NCBI GenBank assembly: GCA_947629515.1
Contig: CANRDY010000005.1
Span: forward strand, 1 to 64,000
Origin: an uncultured Clostridia bacterium
Lineage (GTDB): Bacteria; Bacillota; Clostridia; Christensenellales; Borkfalkiaceae
DNA length: 64,000 nucleotides
Direction: 5' to 3'
Shown: positions 57,541 to 64,000 of the stretch, piece by piece
Layout: every line of letters begins with the position of its first letter
How positions within the stretch are numbered: the stretch's first letter is position 1
Position numbers and translations under genes: made by a program
Notes under the pieces: generated by a model
Databases searched by the model: none
What the model saw: only the letters and a program-made list of their open reading frames with translations
Told to the model about the DNA's origin: nothing

Positions 57541-58192
57541 AACGCTGTTTATTGGTAAACTCAATAATTTTTTCGGTGTTGCCGAACACGACCATGTGGT
57601 CGCCCTCTTCGAAGCGGTAGTTGGCGTCGGGCGATGGCAGTATCTGCTTGCCCTTTTTAATGGTCAGAATATTTAAGCCGTGCTTGCCGCGGGGGTTGGC
57701 TTCCACAAGCGTTTTGCCCTTCCACTTGTCGGGCACGGCGATTTCGAATATCGAGTACTCCGAGTCAAGCTCGATATAGTCGTAAACCTTTTCGGCGTTT
57801 ATCTTCACCGCCAGCTTTTCGGCTATGTCGCGGTTGGGGTAGACCACCTCGTCCGCGCCCGCGCGCAGTAAAAACTTTCGCTGAATTTCGGTGTTCGCGC
57901 GGGATATTACGTACTTCGCCCCTAAATCTTTGAGGTTCGAAGTTATTTCGAGCGACGACTGGAAGTCGTCGCCTATCGCCACCACGCACACGTCGAACGA
58001 CGGTATGTCGAGCGATTGCAGCGTGTCAACGTTCATGCAGTTGGCGATGACCGCGCCCGTGTACTTGGGCGCAAGGCGGTTTATAACGTCCTCGTTCTTG
58101 TCGACTATCATTATTTCGTCGCCCATGTTCAGCAGATCTTCGCCAAGCAGTTCGCCGAATTTACCCATTCCTATGAGCAGTACAGATTTCAT
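57539..58192 (-). CDS. TrkA/KtrA family K+ uptake regulatory subunit (RCK)
   Basis: MKSVLLIGMGKFGELLGEDLLNMGDEIMIVDKNEDVINRLA; TrkA-C tail YRFEEGDHMVVFGNTEKI. Confidence 0.94.
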   Translation of the reverse strand: MKSVLLIGMGKFGELLGEDLLNMGDEIMIVDKNEDVINRLAPKYTGAVIANCMNVDTLQSLDIPSFDVCVVAIGDDFQSSLEITSNLKDLGAKYVISRANTEIQRKFLLRAGADEVVYPNRDIAEKLAVKINAEKVYDYIELDSEYSIFEIAVPDKWKGKTLVEANPRGKHGLNILTIKKGKQILPSPDANYRFEEGDHMVVFGNTEKIIEFTNKQR

Positions 58193-58327
58193 CTCTTCCT
58201 CCGATCACAATAAAAATTGCAATTTATATTGATATTTTTGTAATTTCCCGCGCTCCTCAATGCACCCCGTCGCCGTTTTTTATTGGCTTAAACGACCGCC
58301 CCGCCGAGCTTTTCGGTTCAAAATTAA

Positions 58328-59695
58328 TCAGCCTATCAGCAGCGAGTCGACGGGCATGCGCACGCCCGTCGAGGTGCGCTTTTTGGCGAGCGCGAACGCG
58401 AGGGTCAGGATACCCACCCTGCCCGCGTACATCAGAATGATTATGATAACTTCCGACGCGGGCTTTAATGTGGCGGTAAAGTTTATTATGCCTGCGCCGT
58501 GGGGAACGTTGAGCGAGATACCCACCGTGCCGAGCGCGGAAACGCACTCGAACAGCGCGGACTTGAAGTCGGCGTCGCCGCCCTCGATGGCGCAGATCGA
58601 AAGGGTGGCTATCATGAGCAGCATAAGGCATGCGGCGAATATGGCGAGAGCCTGCGAAAGCAGGGAGTATTCGATGCGCTTTTTGCCGATATTAATGTCG
58701 CGGTTGCCTCTGAAAACGCCTATCATTCCCATAATTATCACCGCAAACGTGCCCACTTTAAGCCCGCCCGCCGTCGAACCCGAAGCCCCGCCGATGAACA
58801 TCAGCATAATAGTCACCACATACCCGCTGTCCGAAAAGTCGGCGGGATTTGTTACGTAAAAGCCCGCCGTTCGCGGCGTTACCGAGTTGAACACCGAAAC
58901 GAGCAGTTTTTCGCCGAAGTTGTAGTCTGCATAAAGCGGGTTGTTCCATTCGAACCCCAAGAACAGCGCGGTTCCCGCAAGGAGCAAAATAAGGCTCATA
59001 ATGAGCACGACTTTGGTGTTGAGCTGGTATTTTTTGAACCTGAATCGGCAGTCGATGACGTCGCCCCACACGCAAAAGCCCAGACCGCCCATTATTATCA
59101 GCCCCGCGATCGTAAGGGTGACGAGGGGATCGGTGGCGTAGTGACTGAGCGAAGCCCAGCCGTTCATGCCCATGATGTCGAAACCCGCGTTGCAGAACGC
59201 CGAGACCGAGTGGAATACCGCAAAGTATATCCCGCGCCCCCAGCCGAGGTCGGGCACAAAGCGTACAGAGAGCAGGATCGCGCCGAGGGCTTCGAATATC
59301 GCAGAGCCTATGACTATCCTTTTGACCAGTCCCGAAACGCCCGAGAGCTTGCCGCCGCTCGACGCCATTATGAGGTGCTTGTTTTCAAGACCCATATTTC
59401 TGCCGATTATTATGAACATTATCGAGACGAAGGTCATAAAGCCCAGCCCGCCCGTCTGAATGAGCAGGAGTATGACGATCTGTCCGAACAGCGTCCAGTG
59501 CGTGCCCGTGTCGTAGGGCGCAAGACCCGTTACGCACGTCGCGCTCGTCGAGGTGAACAGCGCGTTTAAATAGCTCGTGCTTTCGCCCTCAGCCGTCGCA
59601 AAGGGGAGAATAAGCAGCACGCTGCCCATGAATATTACTATTAAGTATCCGACGGCAAGAAACTGCCATACGGAAAGCCTGAATTTCTTTTTCAT
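58328..59695 (-). CDS. TrkH/KtrB family K+ transporter
   Basis: STSATCVTGLAPYDTGTHWTLFGQIVILLLIQTGGLGFMTF; NSVTPRTAGF; GASGSTAGGLKVGTF. Confidence 0.94.
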   Translation of the reverse strand: MKKKFRLSVWQFLAVGYLIVIFMGSVLLILPFATAEGESTSYLNALFTSTSATCVTGLAPYDTGTHWTLFGQIVILLLIQTGGLGFMTFVSIMFIIIGRNMGLENKHLIMASSGGKLSGVSGLVKRIVIGSAIFEALGAILLSVRFVPDLGWGRGIYFAVFHSVSAFCNAGFDIMGMNGWASLSHYATDPLVTLTIAGLIIMGGLGFCVWGDVIDCRFRFKKYQLNTKVVLIMSLILLLAGTALFLGFEWNNPLYADYNFGEKLLVSVFNSVTPRTAGFYVTNPADFSDSGYVVTIMLMFIGGASGSTAGGLKVGTFAVIIMGMIGVFRGNRDINIGKKRIEYSLLSQALAIFAACLMLLMIATLSICAIEGGDADFKSALFECVSALGTVGISLNVPHGAGIINFTATLKPASEVIIIILMYAGRVGILTLAFALAKKRTSTGVRMPVDSLLIG

Positions 59696-59754
59696 ATCGT
59701 ACCGTACATTTATACCCGTACATTTTAACACAGCTTGCGCGCCGTGTCAAGCAA

Positions 59755-59820
59755 GCAAACGTTCCGTTTGATCATGTATCTTAACGGCGGGGAAGCAAGA
59801 CGGCGTTGGGGCTTATCAAC
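59755..59820 (+). repeat. Family B (71-mer) unit, AAACG/CGTTT stem variant
   Basis: GCAAACGTTCCGTTTGATCATGTATCTTAACGGCG...GCTTATCAAC. Confidence 0.75.
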
Positions 59821-59854
59821 ATTAATTTTAAATATTATCGGAGCACAATAAGGC

Positions 59855-60085
59855 ACTGTCATTTCGAACGCTATGAGAAGCCCGCGAAGCGGGTTCGCGC
59901 GAGGGCGAAAGCCCGACGCTCTGCCGAGGGTTCCCGCTTGCGGGAAACGGCAGATTAAGTGAGAGAATCCCCCCGTGGTCCGTGCTTGCTCTTTGAAACG
60001 CGTTATCACTTCCAAATAATATTCACCTTACAAAAACTCCGCTATACTGCGGAATAGATTTCTCCACTTCGGTCGAAATGACAGT
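59855..60085 (+). repeat. Family A element
   Basis: ACTGTCATTTCGAACG...GGTCGAAATGACAGT. Confidence 0.75.
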
Positions 60086-60098
60086 TATTATTAGAATT

Positions 60099-60126
60099 GC
60101 GGCGGCGCAGTTATCTGCGCCGCCGC
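60099..60126. terminator. GCGGCG-capped hairpin
   Basis: GCGGCGGCGCAG-TTAT-CTGCGCCGCCGC. Confidence 0.65.
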
Positions 60127-60323
60127 ACCATTTATGGCATACGGCGCATATGATTTATAAGCGCGTTGGCGCAAACGTCGGTCAAAAAACAGCCCGCCGC
60201 GCGGGCGTTCGCACACATAAAATCATACACAAAAAATCGCACACAAAATCACACACATAAACGCAACCATAAGCTCACACATAAAATTCCGCGCACATAA
60301 AGCGCATAAAAAAGGGGGACGGA

Positions 60324-60950
60324 TTGGGCGAAGAAACATATGCGGGGGTATACATTTCCCCCGACAGCGTTATAGAAGAGGGGGCGCGCATATTTCCCCC
60401 CGCGCACGTGATAAATTCCCGCATATGCGCCGGGGCGCAGATACTGCCCTTTTCATATGTCGAAAACAGCCGCGTGGGCGAAAATTCCCGCGTTATTTCG
60501 AGCACGGTCACAAACAGCGTAATTTGTTCGGACTGCACCGTCGGACCTTACGCATATCTGCGCCAAAACGCATATGTGGGCGAGGGTTGCAGAATAGGCG
60601 ACTTCGTCGAGATAAAAAATTCCACCCTCGGCAAAGGTTGCAGGGCGGCGCATCTTTCTTACATCGGCGACGCCACCCTCGGCGAGCGGGTCAACGTCGG
60701 TTGCGGTGCGGTGTTCTGCAATTACGACGGCTTTAAAAAGCACTCCACCGTCGTCGGCGACGGCGTGTTCATAGGCGCGAACTCCAACCTCATCGCCCCT
60801 TTAACGATAGGCGGCGGGGCGTTCATCGCGGCGGGGACGACCGTTTCGTCCGACCTTAAAGAGGGCGACTTTTGCATAGGCAGACAGCGCGAAAGGATCT
60901 TGCCCGAAGAGGGCGCGAAGCGTTACGAAAATTCGGGCGCAAAACCTTAA
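60324..60950 (+). CDS. Stand-alone GlmU C-terminal-like acetyltransferase (left-handed beta helix)
   Basis: TTG start; VGPYAYLRQNAYVGEGCRIGDFVEIKNSTLGKGCRAAHLSYIGDATLGERVNVGCGAVFCNYDGFKKHSTVVGDGVFIGANSNLIAPL; no nucleotidyltransferase domain. Confidence 0.85.
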   Translation: MGEETYAGVYISPDSVIEEGARIFPPAHVINSRICAGAQILPFSYVENSRVGENSRVISSTVTNSVICSDCTVGPYAYLRQNAYVGEGCRIGDFVEIKNSTLGKGCRAAHLSYIGDATLGERVNVGCGAVFCNYDGFKKHSTVVGDGVFIGANSNLIAPLTIGGGAFIAAGTTVSSDLKEGDFCIGRQRERILPEEGAKRYENSGAKP

Positions 60951-61031
60951 AGCGTGCGATCCTTAAAAACGGGCAAACGCATTAAAAATATTCATATATA
61001 TTTAAAAAACGCGCACGGGGAGGTGTGAAAA

Positions 61032-62435
61032 ACGGGTAAATATTTCGGCACGGACGGCTTCCGCGGCGAGGCGGGAGTGACCGTTACCGCGGAAAGGGCG
61101 TTCAAAATCGGCAGAGTGCTCGGCTGGTATTTCGGCGCGAACATGGGCAAAAAGTGCAGGGCGGTCATCGGCAAGGACACCCGCCGCTCTTCATACACCC
61201 TCGAGTACGCCATTGCGGCGGGGATCACCGCCTCGGGCGGGGACGCGTACATTCTGCACGTCACCACCACCCCCTCGGTTTCGTTCGTAACGCGGCGCGA
61301 GGGCTTCGACTGCGGCGTGATGATCTCGGCAAGCCACAACCCCTTTTACGACAACGGCATAAAACTTCTCAACTCGCAGGGCGAAAAACTCTCGGGCGGG
61401 GTCATCTCGCTCATCGAACGCTATCTCGACGGCGACCTCACCCCGTTCGGCGGGGGTATAAACGCGGGCGAAAATGCGGGCGAAAACACGGGCGAAAATG
61501 CAAATTCGTGCGGAGATATCCCCTTTGCGTCGGGGAAGGACATCGGCAGAACGGTCGACTACGTGTCGGGGCGCAACCGCTACGTAGGACATCTCATCTC
61601 CCTTTCGACGTGTTCGTATAAGGGTCTTAAAATAGGTTTGGACGGCGCGAACGGCTCGGCGTTTGCGATCGCCCCCAACGTGTTCGAAGCTCTCGGGGCA
61701 AAGACCTTTTGCATAGGGGTGGAACCGGACGGCACGAACGTCAACGGCGGCGTAGGCTCGACCCATATTTCGGCTCTTTGTAAAGCCGTGGTCGAAAACG
61801 GGCTGGACATAGGCTTCGCATTCGACGGGGACGCCGACAGGTGCATAGCCGCAGACGGGCGGGGCGACGTTCTCACGGGCGACGAAATTATGTATATATG
61901 TGCAAATTTTCTCAAAAAGCGGGGCGAACTTTCGGGCGGAAAGATAGTGTGCACGGTGCTGAGCAACGGCGGGCTTATTTCGAGCCTTGCGCGCAGGGGA
62001 ATAACGTGCGAAGTGTGCGACGTGGGCGACAAAAACGTGTGGGCTAAGATGTGCGAGTGCAGAGCCGCGCTCGGCGGGGAAAGGAGCGGGCACGTCGTCT
62101 TTTCGAAGTACGAGACGACGGGCGACGGGCTGGTGACCGCCATTATGCTTATGGAAGCCGTCATCTCGGCGGGACTGCCCGTCCGCGAACTATTAAAAGG
62201 CTACAAGCCGCTGTTGCAGACCGAGCGCAACGTTCCCTGCCCCGACAAAGGCGTTCGGGCGCAGAGGGCGGCGCGGGTTTCCATAATAGCCGAAAGGCTT
62301 TCAAGGGAGCGCGGCGTGCGCGTAGTCCTGCGCCCCTCGGGCACCGAAAGCGTGATAAGGGTCATGTGCGAGGGCGCGGAAAGGGGCGTTATCGAAGAGG
62401 TCGCGGAAGAGCTCGAAAGAGAGCTGTTGAAGTGA
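61032..62435 (+). CDS. glmM: Phosphoglucosamine mutase (apparent ACG start or 1-nt indel at 5' end)
   Basis: GKYFGTDGFRGEAGVTVTAERAFKIGRVLGWYFG; SASHNPFYDNGIK; DGDADRCIAAD; RPSGTE; ORF track start (GTG 61077) removes the conserved N-terminus. Confidence 0.92.
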   Translation, partial: TGKYFGTDGFRGEAGVTVTAERAFKIGRVLGWYFGANMGKKCRAVIGKDTRRSSYTLEYAIAAGITASGGDAYILHVTTTPSVSFVTRREGFDCGVMISASHNPFYDNGIKLLNSQGEKLSGGVISLIERYLDGDLTPFGGGINAGENAGENTGENANSCGDIPFASGKDIGRTVDYVSGRNRYVGHLISLSTCSYKGLKIGLDGANGSAFAIAPNVFEALGAKTFCIGVEPDGTNVNGGVGSTHISALCKAVVENGLDIGFAFDGDADRCIAADGRGDVLTGDEIMYICANFLKKRGELSGGKIVCTVLSNGGLISSLARRGITCEVCDVGDKNVWAKMCECRAALGGERSGHVVFSKYETTGDGLVTAIMLMEAVISAGLPVRELLKGYKPLLQTERNVPCPDKGVRAQRAARVSIIAERLSRERGVRVVLRPSGTESVIRVMCEGAERGVIEEVAEELERELLK

Positions 62436-62481
62436 AAAAATATCAATATATATTCACATTTTCATATGGCAAGGGGAGAAT

Positions 62482-64000
62482 ATGTGCGGAATAGTGGGAT
62501 ATGCGGGCAAAGGCGAAGCCGCCTTAAAGGTCTTTTCGGGGCTTGAACAGCTCGAATACCGCGGCTACGACTCCGCGGGGATAGCCGTAAGCGACGGGCA
62601 TAAGATTAACATCGTAAAAAAATGCGGCAGAGTGCGCCTTTTGAAGGCGCGCTTAAATCAGCTTACGGGCGGCGTGGGCATAGGTCACACCCGCTGGGCG
62701 ACCCACGGCAAGCCGTCCGACGTCAACGCCCACCCCCACGCTTCGGGGGCGGTGGTCGTCGTGCACAACGGCATACTCGAAAATTACTCCGAACTCAAAA
62801 ATTCGCTTTCGGCGGCGGGCGCGCGATTTGTCTCCGAGACCGACAGCGAGGTCATAGCCGCCTCGATAAACGCCGCATATTCACGGGGCAATTGCAATTT
62901 TTGCGCCGAACCGAATTTGTGCGATCCTTCCGCTCCGCACGCGCTGCTGAGGGCGTTGCATACGAGTGCGCAGACGTTCAAAGGTTCATATGCGCTTATG
63001 GTTATGTGCGAGGGTTTCGAGGGGTTCGCCGTCGCGCGGTTCAAAAGCCCCGTTATAGTCGGCGCGGGCGACGACGGATTTTACTGCGCAAGCGACGAGC
63101 CTGCGCTCGCGGGGAGCTGTTCCTCCGTTTACGCCCTGCAGGACGGCGAATATGCCTTGATCACGCCGTCGGGGATACGCCTTTACGACTGCGATCTTTC
63201 GCCCGTGGAGCGTAAATTTTCGCCCAACCGCGCGCGCTCGGCGGCGTTCGATCTGTGCGGTAACGACCGCTATATGATAAAGGAGATCTGCGAATCCCCC
63301 GCCGCCGTAAAGAATACCGTTTCGGCTTTTGCCTCGGCGGAGGGCGACATAGACGGCATACGCCGCGCCGACAGGTTCATATTTTTGGGGTGCGGCACTG
63401 CCTATCACGCCGCGCTCATGGGTAAGATCTATCTGGAGAGGTTTGCGCGGGCGACGACCGAAGCCGAGTACGCGGGGGAGTTCAGATACAAAGACCCCGT
63501 GCTGACCCCGCGCTCGGCGGTCATTGCCGTAACGCAGAGCGGGGAGACGGCTGACACGGTAGAGGCGGCTAAGCTCGCCAAAACGCTCGGGGCGAGGGTG
63601 ATCGCCGTCACCAATTCGCCGCGCTCCGAGATAACGCGGGTAGCCGACGCGGTCGTGCCCGTTGAGGCGGGAACCGAGATCTGCGTAGCCGCGACCAAGA
63701 GCTATTCGGGACAGCTCGTCGCGCTGTATATGCTGGCTAAACGCCTTGCGGGGGAGAGCTTTTCGGAGATCTGCGCCCTGCCCGACGCGCTCGGAAAGGT
63801 CATAAAAAGCGCGGATATATGCGCGCTTGCCGATATGTGCGCGCGTGCTTCGGGGGTGTATTTTTTGGGGCGGAACGCCGACTACGCGCTCGCCCTCGAG
63901 GGCAGTCTTAAAATGAGGGAAGTTACCTATATCGCGGGGGGCGGCTATCCCGCGGGCGAACTTAAACACGGCACGCTCGCCCTTATTGACGAAAACACCG
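62482..64000 (+). CDS. glmS: Glutamine-fructose-6-phosphate aminotransferase, truncated by window end
   Basis: ATG TGC GGA ATA GTG...: MCGIVGYAGKGEAALKVFSGLEQLEYRGYDSAGIAV; GHTRWATHGKPSDVNAHPH; QSGETADT; absent from ORF track. Confidence 0.96.
   Translation, partial: MCGIVGYAGKGEAALKVFSGLEQLEYRGYDSAGIAVSDGHKINIVKKCGRVRLLKARLNQLTGGVGIGHTRWATHGKPSDVNAHPHASGAVVVVHNGILENYSELKNSLSAAGARFVSETDSEVIAASINAAYSRGNCNFCAEPNLCDPSAPHALLRALHTSAQTFKGSYALMVMCEGFEGFAVARFKSPVIVGAGDDGFYCASDEPALAGSCSSVYALQDGEYALITPSGIRLYDCDLSPVERKFSPNRARSAAFDLCGNDRYMIKEICESPAAVKNTVSAFASAEGDIDGIRRADRFIFLGCGTAYHAALMGKIYLERFARATTEAEYAGEFRYKDPVLTPRSAVIAVTQSGETADTVEAAKLAKTLGARVIAVTNSPRSEITRVADAVVPVEAGTEICVAATKSYSGQLVALYMLAKRLAGESFSEICALPDALGKVIKSADICALADMCARASGVYFLGRNADYALALEGSLKMREVTYIAGGGYPAGELKHGTLALIDENT

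Noticed and set aside
57480-57545. 71-mer overlapping the trkA stop as evidence of gene truncation
   Set aside because: TrkA-C domain appears complete; the repeat only abuts or overlaps the stop codon

Overview
Bacterial chromosome segment, most likely from an anaerobic Clostridia/Bacillota gut lineage (inferred from gene content and style, not verified). Core blocks: rpsG-fusA-tuf; nth; NCS2 purine permease and adenine deaminase; feoA-feoA-feoB; a three-gene [FeFe]-hydrogenase (HndA/HndC/HndD-like) operon; a nine-gene V/A-type ATPase operon; a Trk/Ktr K+ uptake pair; and a glmU(C-domain)-glmM-glmS cluster. glmS runs off the end of the window and is missing from the supplied ORF track. Accessory content: a TerY-P-like island (divergent Ser/Thr kinase with Zn ribbon, vWA, PP2C, repeat-rich SAP-like membrane protein, WYL regulator, NERD-SF1 helicase) between ade and a tRNA-Gln, and an MBOAT/SGNH acylation cluster with BspA-type LRRs. 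Non-coding DNA is unusually organised. Several repeat families recur between genes in a fixed order and polarity: a ~71-bp hairpin unit with compensatory stem changes, a MITE-like element bounded by ACTGTCATTTCGA/TGACAGT, an ~85-bp insert with filled and empty sites, and GCGGCG-capped hairpins. A promoter-to-terminator structured RNA candidate (28633-28937) closed by a 24-position stem and two leaders with matched tandem hairpins are the most novel-looking RNA-scale signals. No CRISPR array or rRNA was seen. All family calls come from reading motifs by eye; no database search was run.
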